Origin: Paracoccus rhizosphaerae
Lineage (GTDB): Bacteria > Pseudomonadota > Alphaproteobacteria > Rhodobacterales > Rhodobacteraceae
Length of the DNA: 64,000 bases
Direction: 5' to 3'
Assembly (NCBI RefSeq): GCF_026162645.1
Contig: NZ_JAOTBE010000002.1
Location: 1 to 64,000 of the forward strand
Within the stretch, counting starts at the first letter, position 1. The number at the start of each line of letters is the position of its first letter. The position numbers were made by a program, and so were the translations under genes. Under the pieces are notes generated by a model. The model saw only the letters and a program-made list of their open reading frames with translations, was not told where the DNA came from and searched no databases. Positions 1 to 9,678 of this stretch are shown in pieces.

Positions 1-187
1 CGTGCGCGGTCGAGATCGTGATCCCGCGGGCCTTCTCCTCGGGCGCGCCGTCGATCTGGTCATAGGCGCGGAAGTCGCCGAAGTACTTCGTGATCGCAGC
101 CGTCAGCGTCGTCTTGCCGTGATCGACGTGACCGATGGTCCCGATGTTCACGTGCGGTTTCGTCCGTTCAAACTTTGCCTTTGCCAT
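1..187 (-). CDS. tuf: Elongation factor Tu, N-terminal part (cut by window edge)
   Basis: This is the first 62 codons of EF-Tu, the GTPase that brings aminoacyl-tRNA to the ribosome. The start is ATG at 187, behind a clear GGAGG on the minus strand. The protein begins [20 protein letters not shown] and includes the P-loop GHVDHGKT, followed by the conserved GITI stretch of switch I. The rest lies off the left edge. The family assignment is certain. Whether this is tufA or tufB cannot be told from the fragment. Confidence 0.97.
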   Translation of the reverse strand, partial: MAKAKFERTKPHVNIGTIGHVDHGKTTLTAAITKYFGDFRAYDQIDGAPEEKARGITISTAH

Positions 188-409
188 GTGGGCCTCCTGG
201 ATACCGCGGGGCATGGCTGAGGGGCCCCGGATTTGACGTGCGCCGCGACATATAAGCCGGCTTGGGAAAAATCAAGGGCGTGCACGCGCGAAGGTCCGCG
301 ACCGCGGCACGCCTGCGACGCCCGCGCCATTGCTGGAACGACCAGGGCGCCCATATCGTTCGTGATGCAGCAGACCCGCGCGACCGCGGGTCAACCACGG
401 GAGACGGGC

Positions 410-1216
410 ATGAGCTTGATGAGAAGTCTGACCAAGGTGGCGGCGGGCGTGATGTTGGCCAAGGGCATCGGCACGATGATGTCGCAGCAGCAGCAGGGCC
501 GCAAGCACGCCAAGGTCCAGGGCGGCGGCCTTTTGGACAACCTTCTGGCCAACAATACCGGCGGCAGGGGCGGCAGCGTCAGCGACATGCTGGGGCGCGC
601 TTTGGGCGGCGGCGGCGGCGCGTCGCGCGGCAGCCTTGGCGGGCTGCTGGACCAGCTGGGTGGACGCGGATCCCGCGGCCAGGGTGGCCTTGGCGACATG
701 CTGGGCGGCCTTCTGGGCGGGGCGGCGGCGGGCGGTGCTGCCGGAAGCCTGGCGCGAAAGGATTCGCAGCCTAGGAACGAGGCAAGCTTCGGGCAGCTCT
801 TCGACGACGCCCTCAGCCATGATGGAGAGCCGCAGGTCACCCCCACCCCCGAGCAGAACGCCTTGGCGGGGCTGATGCTGCGCGCCATGATCCAGGCGGC
901 CAAGTCGGACGGTCACATCGACGATGCGGAACGCCAGCGCCTTCTGGGCCACCTGGGCAACGATCTGGACGACGAAGAGCGGCAGTTCATCCGCGAGCAG
1001 ATGACCGCCCCCGTCGATGCGGCGGCCCTGGCGCGGGACGTTCCCGAGGGAATGCAGTCGCAGGTCTATCTGATGTCGCTTCTGGCGATCGACTTCGACA
1101 GCGAGGCCGAGGCCCGTTACCTGAACGACCTGGCCGTCGCCATGGGCCTGGACCGGACCGCCGTGAACGACATCCACCGCGAAGCCGGGGTGATGCCGCT
1201 CTATAACGGAGCCTGA
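410..1216 (+). CDS. DUF533 / TerB-like protein with glycine-rich linker
   Basis: A 268-residue protein of the DUF533 (YebE-like) family. It has a short N-terminal hydrophobic stretch (about residues 8-20). A very Gly/Ser/Arg-rich low-complexity region follows (about 35-115). The C-terminal third is an all-helical TerB-like domain with acidic motifs such as SDGHIDDAER and DLDDEERQF. I chose ATG 410 (MSLMRSL), after GGGAGACGGGC, over upstream in-frame starts that would add a non-conserved Arg-rich tail. The role is unknown; the family is thought to be membrane-associated. It stands alone between tuf and the cytochrome genes. Confidence 0.85.
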   Translation: MSLMRSLTKVAAGVMLAKGIGTMMSQQQQGRKHAKVQGGGLLDNLLANNTGGRGGSVSDMLGRALGGGGGASRGSLGGLLDQLGGRGSRGQGGLGDMLGGLLGGAAAGGAAGSLARKDSQPRNEASFGQLFDDALSHDGEPQVTPTPEQNALAGLMLRAMIQAAKSDGHIDDAERQRLLGHLGNDLDDEERQFIREQMTAPVDAAALARDVPEGMQSQVYLMSLLAIDFDSEAEARYLNDLAVAMGLDRTAVNDIHREAGVMPLYNGA

Positions 1217-1315
1217 GAGCTTCGGCGCGAAGGCGCGTCGAGGCAATTGATCGGAAAGGGATGCTCTGCCACTCTGGGGCCAGAGCATCGTCCGCCAGCC
1301 AATCAGGAGCCAGCC

Positions 1316-1765
1316 ATGCGTCACGTCACCCTTGCCGCCGCCATTTCCACCCTTGCCGGCACCGCGCTTGCCCAATCCCCCGAAGACGCGGTGGAGGCCC
1401 GGCACGGCTTCATGACGATGCTGTCCATCGAGATGGGTACCCTGTCCGCCATGGCCAAGGGCGAGCTGCCGTATGACGAGGCCGCGGCCACGGACGCCGC
1501 GCAAAACCTGATGGCGCTGACGAATTACAACGCGCCAAAGCTGTTCGTCGAAGGAACCTCGTCGGAAGATATCGACAATTCGGATGCGCTGCCGGCGATC
1601 TGGCAGGACCGCGACGATTTCGAACAGAAGTACGCCGCGTTGGCCGAGGCGGCTCAAGGGATCGACCAGCAGGTCACGGGCGGTCAGGAGAGCCTGGGGC
1701 CGGTGGTGCAGAACCTTGGCCTTGCCTGCCGCGACTGCCACGATTCCTATCGCCAGGACCGCTGA
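1316..1765 (+). CDS. Cytochrome c' / c-556 family protein
   Basis: A 149-residue periplasmic class II c-type cytochrome. A Sec signal peptide (MRHVTLAAAISTLAGTALAQ) is followed by a helical domain. The single heme-binding motif CRDCH sits at residues 138-142 near the C-terminus, as is normal for c' and c-556 proteins. The start is ATG 1316 behind AGGAGC. The stop overlaps the next gene's ATG by one base (TGATG), so the protein is probably made together with the cytochrome b561 and may exchange electrons with it. The exact redox partner is not visible. Confidence 0.9.
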   Translation: MRHVTLAAAISTLAGTALAQSPEDAVEARHGFMTMLSIEMGTLSAMAKGELPYDEAAATDAAQNLMALTNYNAPKLFVEGTSSEDIDNSDALPAIWQDRDDFEQKYAALAEAAQGIDQQVTGGQESLGPVVQNLGLACRDCHDSYRQDR

Positions 1766-2346
1766 TGCCCTCGCCGGCCGAGCGGGTGCGCCTGTGGGAT
1801 CCCCTGCTGCGGATCTATCACTGGCTGCTGGCCGGGCTGGTGATCGCCAACTGGCTGCTGGGCAAGTTCGGGCCGGCCGTGATGACGCTGCACTTCTGGT
1901 TCGGCTATACGATCCTGGGGCTGCTGGTCTTCCGGCTTGTCTGGGGTGTCGTCGGTCCCGAACCCGCCCGCTTCACCAGCTTCGTGCGCGGACCTCGGGC
2001 GACCTGGGACTATGTCCGGCATCTGCATCTCCGCCAGCCCAGCCACTGGCCGGGCCACAACCCGATGGGAGCCTTTTCGGTCATCGCGATGCTGGCCGTC
2101 CTGCTGTGGCAGGTGGGCAGCGGGTTGGTCCTCGACCCCGACGACTTCATCAATGTCGGCCCGCTGGCCGATCAGGTCAGCCGCGAGACGTCACGGGCCG
2201 CGGTCGGGTGGCACGACCTGGGGTCGAACCTGATCCTGGTGCTGGTGCTGCTGCATGTCGCGGTGATCGCCTATTACCGCATCTGGAAGCGCGAGGATCT
2301 GGTGCGCCCCATGATCACCGGCTGGAAATGGGTGCGCCGCCGCTGA
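1765..2346 (+). CDS. Cytochrome b561 family di-heme membrane protein
   Basis: A 193-residue inner-membrane cytochrome b of the prokaryotic b561 type. Four hydrophobic helices are visible (roughly 15-35, 40-65, 95-115 and 145-175). Histidines suited to heme ligation occur in RIYHWLL, LHFWFGY and LLHVAVIAYYR. It is translationally coupled to the upstream cytochrome c' gene by a TGATG overlap. The family passes electrons between quinones and soluble c-type cytochromes, so a b561/c' electron-transfer pair is the simplest reading. Confidence 0.88.
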   Translation: MPSPAERVRLWDPLLRIYHWLLAGLVIANWLLGKFGPAVMTLHFWFGYTILGLLVFRLVWGVVGPEPARFTSFVRGPRATWDYVRHLHLRQPSHWPGHNPMGAFSVIAMLAVLLWQVGSGLVLDPDDFINVGPLADQVSRETSRAAVGWHDLGSNLILVLVLLHVAVIAYYRIWKREDLVRPMITGWKWVRRR

Positions 2347-2377
2347 CAGCCGCGCGCCGGAACCATCCCGTGGCGCG

Positions 2378-2402
2378 GTCGTTGCGACCCACACGCAACG
2401 AC
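2378..2402. repeat. Inverted repeat in the leader of the SDR gene
   Basis: A perfect 9-bp inverted repeat, GTCGTTGCG and CGCAACGAC, around a 7-base loop (ACCCACA). It lies between the cytochrome b561 stop and the SDR start, ending 11 bases before the ATG. No T-run follows, so it is more likely an operator or an mRNA hairpin near the ribosome binding site than a terminator. Confidence 0.6.
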
Positions 2403-2413
2403 ACGAGGTTCAG

Positions 2414-3322
2414 ATGTCCAGCGATCCAGTTCTTCCGCCATTCCGCAGCGGCGCCATTTCCGACCCGACCCTTCCCGTTCCGGATTTCCCAAGGCAGGAA
2501 CAGCAGGCGCCAGGCCTTGCCCAGAAGATGGACCCCCTGCCCGATCATGGCGAGACCAGCTACAAGGGCAGCGGCCGGCTGAAGGGCAAGCGCGCGCTGA
2601 TCACCGGCGGCGACAGCGGCATCGGCGCGGCGGCGGCCATCGCCTTCGCCCGAGAGGGCGCAGACGTGGCGATCAACTTCCTGCCCGAGGAACAGCCGGA
2701 TGCCGACCGCGTCATCGCCGCCATCAAGGCCGAGGGCCGCACGGCCGTCGCCATCCCCGGCGACCTGCGCGAAGAGGCCTTCTGCAAGGAACTGGTCGAA
2801 AGCGCCGCCTCTCAGCTGGGCGGACTGGACGTGCTGGTGAACAACGCCGGCCGCCAGCAGTTCTGCCATAAGCTCGAGGACCTGACGACCGAGGATTTCG
2901 ACGCGACGATGAAGACGAACGTCTACGCCCCCTTCTGGGTGACCAAGGCGGCGCTGGCGCATATGGGCGAAGGCGGGTCGATCATCATCACCTCTTCGGT
3001 GCAGGCGTTCAAGCCGGCGGCGCACCTTTTCGATTATGCCCAAAGCAAGGCCGCTAATGTCGCCTTCGCGCAGTCGCTGGCCAAGCAGCTGGCGCCGCGT
3101 GGCATCCGCGTCAACGCCGTCTGCCCGGGACCCTACTGGACCGCGCTGCAGATCAGCGGCGGCCAGCCCCCCGAGGCCGCGGCCGAACACGGGTCCAGCC
3201 AGCCCATCGGCCGCCCCGGCCAGCCGGTCGAGATCGCGCCGATCTATGTGCTGCTGGCCTCGGACGAGGCCAGCTATATCACCGGCGAATACTTTGGATC
3301 GGTCGGCGGCAGCGGGCTTTAG
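2414..3322 (+). CDS. SDR family oxidoreductase (YhdN/glucose dehydrogenase-like)
   Basis: A 302-residue short-chain dehydrogenase with a 55-residue polar N-terminal extension, typical of the YhdN/YghA branch. The cofactor motif TGGDSGIG is near residues 64-71, NNAG follows near 144, and the catalytic Ser-Tyr-Lys set is completed by YAQSK. The Arg-free first loop leaves NAD or NADP choice open. The start is ATG 2414. The C-terminus overlaps the convergent parC gene by four bases. The substrate is unknown; related proteins act in general stress or sugar and aldehyde metabolism. Confidence 0.88.
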   Translation: MSSDPVLPPFRSGAISDPTLPVPDFPRQEQQAPGLAQKMDPLPDHGETSYKGSGRLKGKRALITGGDSGIGAAAAIAFAREGADVAINFLPEEQPDADRVIAAIKAEGRTAVAIPGDLREEAFCKELVESAASQLGGLDVLVNNAGRQQFCHKLEDLTTEDFDATMKTNVYAPFWVTKAALAHMGEGGSIIITSSVQAFKPAAHLFDYAQSKAANVAFAQSLAKQLAPRGIRVNAVCPGPYWTALQISGGQPPEAAAEHGSSQPIGRPGQPVEIAPIYVLLASDEASYITGEYFGSVGGSGL

Positions 3323-5562
3323 GTGAAGCGGTTGTCGCGCGGGAAACCGCGCGGCGCCATCCGGCCGGTGCTGCCACGCTTGCCCAGCCACTCGGTCAGG
3401 TCGGGTTCGGTCCGGGTCTTGCCGCCGCCCATCTGCCAGGACAGGCCCTGCGCCAGCGTCAGGCAGATGGCGTCGGTCATGCAGTCGTCCTTGATCAGCC
3501 CGCCGCCCTTGCCATAGCGCTGCAGCCGCACCCCCTTGCCGCGCGCCATTTCCGGCAGTTCGGCCAGCGGGAAGACCAGAAGCTTGCGGTTCTCGCCCAC
3601 CACCGCCACGTGGTCGCCATGGACGGGACGGCAGAGAAGTGCATCGCCGTTCAGGACCTGCTTGCCCGATCGGGTCTGCGCCAGGATATCGCCCGATCCC
3701 ACGACGAAGCCGTCGCCGGCCTTCGAGGCGACCAGATACTTCACCCCTTCGCGCCAGGGGAACATGGCGATGATCTCGGCCTCGTTCGGCAGGTCGATCA
3801 TCAGGCGCAGCGGTTCGCCCATGCCGCGGCCGCCGGGCAAAGTATTGGCCGGGATCGTGTAGAACCGGCCATTCGAGGCGAAGACCATCAGCTTGTCGGT
3901 CGTCTCGGCATGAAGCGCGAGGCCCGGACCGTCGCCGTCCTTGAACTTCAGCTCCGCATCCAGCGGCTGGTGGCCCTTCATGCTGCGGATCCAGCCCATC
4001 TTCGACAGGATCACGGTCAGCGGCTCCCGCTCGATCATCGCCTCCAGGTCGATGACCGGCGTTTCGGCGGCCTCGGCGATGGTCGTGCGGCGCTGGCCCT
4101 CGGGGCTGGACTTGCCGAAAAGGTTTCGAACCTCCTTCAGCTGGTCCGCGATCCGTGCCCATTGCGCGTCCTCGCTGGCCAGCATGGCCTGCAGCCCTTG
4201 GCGCTCTTCCAGCAGGGCGTCGCGTTCGGCCCGCAGCTCGATCTCCTCCAGCTTGCGAAGCGCACGCAGGCGCATGTTCAGGATCGCCTCGACCTGGACC
4301 TCGGAGAGGCCGAACTCGGCCATCATCACGGCCTTGGGCTCATCCTCATGGCGGATGATCTCGATCACCCGGTCCAGGTTCAGGTAGGCGACCAGATAGC
4401 CTTCCAGCACCTCAAGCCGGGCGGCGATCTTCTCCAGCCGGAAATTGGCACGGCGAACCAGAACCTCGCGCCGGTGGTCCAGGAAGGCGCGCAGGACCTC
4501 TTTCAGCGAACAGACCTTGGGTACGCGGCCGTCGATCAGCACGTTCATGTTCAGGTTGAACCGGATCTCGAGGTCGCTGGACCGGAACAGCGCGCCCATC
4601 AGCTGCTCGGGATCGACGGTGCGGGCTTTCGGCTCCAACACGATGCGGATGTCCTCGGCCGATTCGTCGCGGATGTCGGCCAGGATCGGGATCTTGCGGG
4701 TCTGGATCAGCTCGGCCAGACGCTCGATCAGCTTGGACTTCTGGACCTGGTAGGGGATCTCGGTGACGACGATCTGCCACAAGCCGCGGCCCAGATCCTC
4801 TTGCGCCCACCGTGCACGGACACGGAAGGCGCCGCGACCGGTGCGATAGATGCCGGCGATGGTCTCGCGGCTTTCGACGATGACGCCGCCGGTCGGAAAG
4901 TCGGGCCCCTGGATGATGCCAGCCAGCGTGTCGTCGCGCGCATCGGGTGTCTTGATCAGGTGCAGGCAGGCGTCCACGACCTCATGCAGGTTATGGGGCG
5001 GCACATTCGTGGCCATGCCCACCGCGATTCCCGACGCACCATTCGCCAGCAGGTTCGGGAAGGCCGCGGGCAGCACCACCGGTTCGGACAGCGTGCCGTC
5101 ATAGTTCGGGCGAAAATCGACCGAATCCTCGGCCAGCCCATCCATCAGCGACTCTGACGTCGCCGCCAGCCGCGCCTCGGTGTAGCGGGCGGCGGCCGGG
5201 TTATCGCCGTCGATATTGCCGAAGTTCCCTTGCCCGTCCACCAGCGGATAGCGCATGGCGAAATCCTGGGCCAAGCGCGCCATCGCGTCATAGATCGCAG
5301 CGTCACCATGGGGGTGATAGTTGCCCATCACGTCGCCGGTGATCTTGGCCGACTTGCGGAAGGCGCCGCTCGGCGACAGCCGCAGTTCGCGCATCGCATA
5401 GAGGATGCGGCGATGCACCGGCTTCAGGCCGTCGCGAGCATCGGGCAGCGCACGGTGCATGATCGTAGACAGCGCATAGGTCAGGTAACGCTCGCCGATG
5501 GCGCGGCTGAGCGGTTCGGATTGCGTGCCGTCTTGGGGGTCGGGAAGCAGATCGTCGGACAT
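3319..5562 (-). CDS. parC: DNA topoisomerase IV subunit A
   Basis: A 747-residue type IIA topoisomerase A subunit that decatenates sister chromosomes with ParE. The start is ATG 5562 ([10 protein letters not shown]), chosen over a long non-homologous upstream extension. The catalytic tyrosine is Tyr127 in [10 protein letters not shown]. The quinolone-binding region reads [12 protein letters not shown], so Ala88 replaces the E. coli Ser80 position and Asp92 replaces Glu84. ParC is preferred to GyrA because of the short C-terminal region and the overall sequence. The stop overlaps the convergent SDR stop. Confidence 0.95.
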   Translation of the reverse strand: MSDDLLPDPQDGTQSEPLSRAIGERYLTYALSTIMHRALPDARDGLKPVHRRILYAMRELRLSPSGAFRKSAKITGDVMGNYHPHGDAAIYDAMARLAQDFAMRYPLVDGQGNFGNIDGDNPAAARYTEARLAATSESLMDGLAEDSVDFRPNYDGTLSEPVVLPAAFPNLLANGASGIAVGMATNVPPHNLHEVVDACLHLIKTPDARDDTLAGIIQGPDFPTGGVIVESRETIAGIYRTGRGAFRVRARWAQEDLGRGLWQIVVTEIPYQVQKSKLIERLAELIQTRKIPILADIRDESAEDIRIVLEPKARTVDPEQLMGALFRSSDLEIRFNLNMNVLIDGRVPKVCSLKEVLRAFLDHRREVLVRRANFRLEKIAARLEVLEGYLVAYLNLDRVIEIIRHEDEPKAVMMAEFGLSEVQVEAILNMRLRALRKLEEIELRAERDALLEERQGLQAMLASEDAQWARIADQLKEVRNLFGKSSPEGQRRTTIAEAAETPVIDLEAMIEREPLTVILSKMGWIRSMKGHQPLDAELKFKDGDGPGLALHAETTDKLMVFASNGRFYTIPANTLPGGRGMGEPLRLMIDLPNEAEIIAMFPWREGVKYLVASKAGDGFVVGSGDILAQTRSGKQVLNGDALLCRPVHGDHVAVVGENRKLLVFPLAELPEMARGKGVRLQRYGKGGGLIKDDCMTDAICLTLAQGLSWQMGGGKTRTEPDLTEWLGKRGSTGRMAPRGFPRDNRFT

Positions 5563-5688
5563 GCGCCCTTGGATATGCCGCGCCGCCCGAACGGTCCAGA
5601 TCGAAAAGTACGGATGCGGAACGCGCCGCAGCGCTTGGCGTTGAACCGCCGGACCGATAAGCTGGGCACGGGCAGGAGAACGCGGACG

Positions 5689-6186
5689 ATGATCAGGCTG
5701 GGACTGCTGATGCTGGCGACGCTTTTGGGGCTTTACGCGGTGCTGGCCATCTATGGTGCGGGCGATCTGCGGGCGGACCGACGGCCTCCCCCGCCGCCTG
5801 AGGCGACTGCAGCGCAGGATGCCGGCGCCGCCCCAGCCACCGCCATGCAAGCCGAAGCACCGGCCGAAATCATTCCCGCAGCCAGTCAGACGCCCGAACA
5901 GGTGGTGGAGTTTCCCGGCCCCGAACTGATGCCGTCGCCCGAACATGCGGCCGACGACATCGTGGCCCCAGCTCCGGCGGCGGATGCCGACATGCTCTAT
6001 GTGACGGCGACGCGGCTGAACATGCGGTCCGGGCCGGGGTCGGGCAATCCGGTGGTGTCGGCGTTGGACCAAGGCACCGGCGTGATGCCCGTGGGTGACG
6101 CGCGGGACGGCTGGATCGAGGTCAGCGCCCCCGGCGGTAGCCGCGGCTTCGTCTCGACCGACTTCCTGTCGACGGAGGCGCCGTGA
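5689..6186 (+). CDS. SH3 domain-containing protein
   Basis: A 165-residue protein with one N-terminal membrane segment or uncleaved signal ([20 protein letters not shown]). A Pro/Ala-rich linker spans about 30-105, and a C-terminal bacterial SH3 domain contains [16 protein letters not shown] and [15 protein letters not shown]. Such domains usually bind peptidoglycan or other cell-wall partners, so a periplasmic role anchored to the membrane is inferred. ATG 5689 follows GCAGGAGAA. The stop overlaps the next gene's GTG (GTGA). Confidence 0.82.
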   Translation: MIRLGLLMLATLLGLYAVLAIYGAGDLRADRRPPPPPEATAAQDAGAAPATAMQAEAPAEIIPAASQTPEQVVEFPGPELMPSPEHAADDIVAPAPAADADMLYVTATRLNMRSGPGSGNPVVSALDQGTGVMPVGDARDGWIEVSAPGGSRGFVSTDFLSTEAP

Positions 6187-6998
6187 AGCGTGTCCTTGTG
6201 ACCGGCTGCTCGTCCGGGATCGGCCTGGATGCCGCGCGCCGCCTGACCGCCGAAGGCTGGCGCGTCGTGGCCACCTGCCGCCGCCCCGACGACCTCGAGG
6301 CCAGGCGCGCCGAGGGGATGGAGGCCGTCCACCTTGAACTGGGCGACACCGACAGCGTCGCCGTCTGCGTCAAGACGGTGCTGGAGGGCGGGCCGCTGGA
6401 TGCGGTGGTGAACAACGCCGCCTTCGCCCTGCCCGGCGCGGTCGAGGACATGTCCCGCGATGCCCTGCGGGCGATCTTCGAGGTGAACCTCTTCGGCACG
6501 CATGACTTGACGGTCAGGCTGATCCCGCATTTCCGGCAGCACGGAGGGCGGATCGTGAACATCAGTTCGGTCCTGGGGCTGGTTGGCATTCCTTGGCGCG
6601 GCCCCTACGTGGCAACCAAGTTCGCGATGGAAGGGCTGACCGACGTCCTGCGGCTGGAGATGCACGGCACCCCCGTCAAGGTCGTCCTGATCGAGCCCGG
6701 CCCGATCACCAGCCGCATCCGCGAGAACGCCATCCCCCATTTCGAACGTTGGGTGGACTGGCAGGCCAGTGCGCGGGCGGGCCAGTATCGCGACAGCCTT
6801 CTGAAGCGGCTCTATCAGCCATCGGGGAAGGACCGGTTCGAGCTGCCGCCAAGCGCGGTCAGCGACCGGATCGTGGCCGCCCTGAACGCGCGGAATCCGG
6901 CGCCGCGCTATTATGTCACGGCGCCGACGCGCATTTCGGGCGTGGCGCGGCGGGTTCTGTCCTCCCGTGCTCTGGACTGGTTTGCCAGGCGCGGCTAG
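6183..6998 (+). CDS. SDR family NAD(P)-dependent oxidoreductase
   Basis: A 271-residue classical short-chain dehydrogenase. Cofactor motif TGCSSGIG is at residues 7-14, NNAAF follows near 78, and the catalytic set includes the Ser of NISSVLG and YVATK. The GTG start overlaps the SH3 gene's stop by four bases. The C-terminal part carries a helix-rich extension seen in retinol/17-beta-hydroxysteroid dehydrogenase-like bacterial SDRs. The substrate cannot be told. It is the first of a tight run ending in the adenosyltransferase gene. Confidence 0.87.
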   Translation: MKRVLVTGCSSGIGLDAARRLTAEGWRVVATCRRPDDLEARRAEGMEAVHLELGDTDSVAVCVKTVLEGGPLDAVVNNAAFALPGAVEDMSRDALRAIFEVNLFGTHDLTVRLIPHFRQHGGRIVNISSVLGLVGIPWRGPYVATKFAMEGLTDVLRLEMHGTPVKVVLIEPGPITSRIRENAIPHFERWVDWQASARAGQYRDSLLKRLYQPSGKDRFELPPSAVSDRIVAALNARNPAPRYYVTAPTRISGVARRVLSSRALDWFARRG

Positions 6999-7025
6999 GT
7001 TCACGAGCGAAAGGCGGTGCGCCCC

Positions 7026-7226
7026 ATGGAAGACAAATCCCTGTTCATCGTGATGCTGGTGTCGATCGGCGTGGTCGTGGCAATTCTGATGACCGGCATC
7101 GGCGGCTTTGCCCGCGGCGGAGAGTTCAATCGCAAGCACGGCAACCGGATGATGCGCTGGCGGCTCTATGCGCAGGCCGCGGCCATTGCGATCATGCTGC
7201 TGTTCGTCTGGTGGAGGGCGCTCTGA
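7026..7226 (+). CDS. HIG1 domain twin-transmembrane protein
   Basis: A 66-residue membrane protein with two hydrophobic helices (about 5-25 and 45-63). They are joined by a basic loop, GGEFNRKHGNRMMRWRLYAQ, which carries the RxRxxxQ-type motif of HIG1 (hypoxia-induced) proteins. Eukaryotic members associate with respiratory complexes; the bacterial role is unproven. ATG 7026 is preferred to GTG 7017 because AAAGGCGG lies at good spacing before it. The stop overlaps the next start by one base. Confidence 0.82.
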   Translation: MEDKSLFIVMLVSIGVVVAILMTGIGGFARGGEFNRKHGNRMMRWRLYAQAAAIAIMLLFVWWRAL

Positions 7227-7798
7227 TGGTGGTGCTGAACAAGATTTATACCCGCACGGGCGACAAGGGCGACACCGCCTTGTCCGACGGCAGCCGGGTC
7301 GCCAAGCATGACGCCCGCGTCGAAGCCTATGGCACCGTGGATGAGCTGAACGCGACGCTCGGCCTCTGCCGGTTGCATGCCGAAGGCCAGCTGGCCGAAC
7401 GGCTGGCCGTGATCCAGAACGATCTCTTCGACCTGGGGGCCGATCTGTCGCGGCCGCACATGGCCGCCGATGACCAGGCCAGTTATCCGGTCCTGCGGAT
7501 CATCGACGCGCAGGTGGACCGGCTGGAGGCCGAGATCGACGCGATGAACGCGGACCTGCAGCCGCTGCGCAGCTTCATCCTGCCGGGCGGATCGGCGCTG
7601 GCGGCGCATCTGCACCTGGCGCGGACCGTCGCCCGCCGGGCCGAACGTCGCGCGACTGAACTGCTGGCGGGTGGAGACGTGAACGGGTCCGCGGTGCGCT
7701 ATCTGAACCGGCTGTCGGATTGGCTGTTCGTGGCCGGCCGCGTGGCCAACGACGGCGGCGCGAGCGACATCCTGTGGGTGCCCGGCGCCAGCCGTTAG
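7226..7798 (+). CDS. Corrinoid (cob(I)yrinic acid a,c-diamide) adenosyltransferase, PduO type
   Basis: A 190-residue enzyme that moves the adenosyl group of ATP to cob(I)alamin or its precursors. The N-terminal ATP-binding motif YTRTGDKGDTAL is at residues 8-19. The C-terminal signatures are RTVARRAERRATEL and LNRLSDWLFVAGR, both typical of the PduO family. It is coupled to the HIG1 gene by TGATG. It precedes etfBA and hbd, consistent with supplying coenzyme B12 to acyl-CoA mutases elsewhere. Confidence 0.93.
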   Translation: MVVLNKIYTRTGDKGDTALSDGSRVAKHDARVEAYGTVDELNATLGLCRLHAEGQLAERLAVIQNDLFDLGADLSRPHMAADDQASYPVLRIIDAQVDRLEAEIDAMNADLQPLRSFILPGGSALAAHLHLARTVARRAERRATELLAGGDVNGSAVRYLNRLSDWLFVAGRVANDGGASDILWVPGASR

Positions 7799-7919
7799 CG
7801 CCGGACCGGTCAAAACGGCCGCAAACGCGACGTTCGGTGACGTTTTTGCCCTGTTATTGCCGGAACGGCCTGTCTAACACTTCCCCTCGAAAGACGACGC
7901 AAGAAAGGGAGAGAGGCTG

Positions 7920-8678
7920 ATGAAAGTCCTCGTGCCGGTTAAGCGGGTGATCGATTATAACGTGAAGGCCCGCGTCAAGGCGGACGGGTCGGGTGTCGAT
8001 CTGGCCAATGTGAAGATGTCGATGAACCCCTTCGACGAGATCGCCGTCGAGGAGGCGATCCGACTGAAGGAGAAGGGCACGGCGACCGAGATCGTCGTCG
8101 TCAGCATCGGCGTCAAGCAGGCGCAGGAGACGCTGCGCACGGCGCTGGCGATGGGTGCGGACCGCGCGATCCTGGTGGTCGCCGCAGACGACGTCCACCA
8201 GGACATCGAGCCGTTGGCGGTGGCCAAGATCCTCAAGGCCGTGGTCGATCAGGAGCAGCCCGGCCTGGTGATCGCCGGCAAGCAGGCAATCGACAACGAC
8301 ATGAACGCGACCGGCCAGATGCTGGCGGCGCTTCTGGGCTGGGGCCAGGCAACCTTCGCCAGCAAGCTGGAGATTGAGGGAGAGGCCGCGAAGGTCACCC
8401 GCGAGGTCGACGGCGGCCTGCAGACCATTGAGGTCAAGCTTCCGGCCATCGTCACCGCCGACCTGCGCCTGAACGAGCCGCGCTATGCCAGCCTTCCCAA
8501 CATCATGAAGGCCAAGAAGAAGCCGCTGGAGGAGAAGACCGCGGCCGATTACGGCGTTGACGTCACGCCGCGCCTGACCGTGGTCAGCACGCGCGAGCCC
8601 GAGGGCCGCAAGGCCGGGATCAAGGTCGGCTCGGTCGATGAGCTGGTGTCGAAACTGAAAGAAGCGGGGGTCGTGTGA
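7920..8678 (+). CDS. etfB: Electron transfer flavoprotein subunit beta
   Basis: A 252-residue ETF beta subunit. The N-terminal [16 protein letters not shown] and the AMP-binding-type stretch [16 protein letters not shown] (about 37-52) are diagnostic. The family signature [18 protein letters not shown] sequence appears here as [16 protein letters not shown] near residue 180. With EtfA it takes electrons from acyl-CoA dehydrogenases and delivers them to ETF-ubiquinone oxidoreductase. The ATG follows AGGGAGAGAGGC. The stop overlaps etfA in TGATG. Confidence 0.97.
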   Translation: MKVLVPVKRVIDYNVKARVKADGSGVDLANVKMSMNPFDEIAVEEAIRLKEKGTATEIVVVSIGVKQAQETLRTALAMGADRAILVVAADDVHQDIEPLAVAKILKAVVDQEQPGLVIAGKQAIDNDMNATGQMLAALLGWGQATFASKLEIEGEAAKVTREVDGGLQTIEVKLPAIVTADLRLNEPRYASLPNIMKAKKKPLEEKTAADYGVDVTPRLTVVSTREPEGRKAGIKVGSVDELVSKLKEAGVV

Positions 8679-9604
8679 TGGCTGTTCTTCTGCTGGCCGA
8701 AGTCACCAATGGCGAACTGAACACCGACGCGACGGGCAAGGCCGTCAGCGCCATGGCGCCCCTGGGCGACGTCACCGTCCTCTGCGCCGGCGCGCAGGCC
8801 CGTGCCGCGGCGGATGCCGCCGCCAGGATCGCAGGCGTCGCAAAGGTCCTCGTGGCCGAGGACGCGCGCTATGGCCACCGCCTGGCCGAGCCGACGGCGG
8901 CGCTGCTGGCGTCGCTGGCGGGCGATTACAGCCATGTCGTGGCGCCTGCGACCACCGATGCCAAGAACGTCATGCCCCGCGTGGCAGCGCTTCTGGACGT
9001 GATGGTGATCTCGGACGTCTCGAAGGTCATCGACGCCGACACGTTCGAGCGCCCGGTCTATGCTGGCAACGCGATCCAGACGGTCAAGTCCTCGGATGCG
9101 GTCAAGGTCATGACGATCCGCACCACCAGCTTCGACGCGGCGGGCGACGGCGGTCAGGCCCCCGTGTCCGACGCGGCGCTGGCGGACGACCCGGCGCTGT
9201 CGTCCTGGCTGAACGACGAGACGGCGGAAAGCGACCGCCCCGAGCTGACCTCGGCCGGCCGCGTCGTGTCCGGCGGCCGCGCGCTCGGCTCGAAAGAGCA
9301 GTTCGTGCTGATCGAGCAGCTGGCCGACAAGCTTGGCGCCGCGGTCGGCGCATCGCGCGCCGCGGTTGACTCAGGCTATGCCCCGAACGACTGGCAGGTG
9401 GGCCAGACCGGCAAGGTCGTGGCGCCCGCGCTCTATGTCGCGGTGGGCATCTCGGGCGCGATCCAGCACCTGGCCGGCATGAAGGACAGCAAGGTCATCG
9501 TCGCCATCAACAAGGACGAGGAAGCGCCGATCTTCCAGGTCGCCGATTACGGCCTTGTCGGTGACCTCTTCACCATCGTCCCGGAACTGACCGAGAAGCT
9601 CTGA
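8678..9604 (+). CDS. etfA: Electron transfer flavoprotein subunit alpha
   Basis: A 308-residue ETF alpha subunit that holds FAD and partners EtfB. ATG 8678 ([14 protein letters not shown]) overlaps the etfB stop by one base and is preferred to the GTG one codon upstream. The C-terminal FAD domain shows [12 protein letters not shown] (about 207), [22 protein letters not shown] (split over about 227-248) and [18 protein letters not shown] strong hairpin terminator follows the stop. Confidence 0.97.
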   Translation: MAVLLLAEVTNGELNTDATGKAVSAMAPLGDVTVLCAGAQARAAADAAARIAGVAKVLVAEDARYGHRLAEPTAALLASLAGDYSHVVAPATTDAKNVMPRVAALLDVMVISDVSKVIDADTFERPVYAGNAIQTVKSSDAVKVMTIRTTSFDAAGDGGQAPVSDAALADDPALSSWLNDETAESDRPELTSAGRVVSGGRALGSKEQFVLIEQLADKLGAAVGASRAAVDSGYAPNDWQVGQTGKVVAPALYVAVGISGAIQHLAGMKDSKVIVAINKDEEAPIFQVADYGLVGDLFTIVPELTEKL

Positions 9605-9632
9605 CCGCGACCTGGCGGAACGAGTTCTGGAG

Positions 9633-9655
9633 CCGCTCCTCCGGGAGCGGTTTTT
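9633..9655 (+). terminator. Rho-independent terminator after etfA
   Basis: A 7-bp stem CCGCTCC/GGAGCGG with loop TCCG, followed directly by TTTTT. It lies 28 bases after the etfA stop and 24 bases before hbd, so hbd is either partly read through or has its own promoter. Confidence 0.88.
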
Positions 9656-9678
9656 CAAGTAAAAGCAGGGGTACAGAT

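Noticed and set aside
272..1741. Long minus-strand ORF of 489 codons
   Set aside because: It lies opposite the DUF533 and cytochrome c' genes, has no family motifs, and its composition is the antisense of a GC-rich coding frame.
2315..4162. Possible second minus-strand gene or frameshifted parC part
   Set aside because: It is an alternate frame of parC plus antisense of the SDR gene. ParC itself is intact in one frame, so no frameshift is needed.
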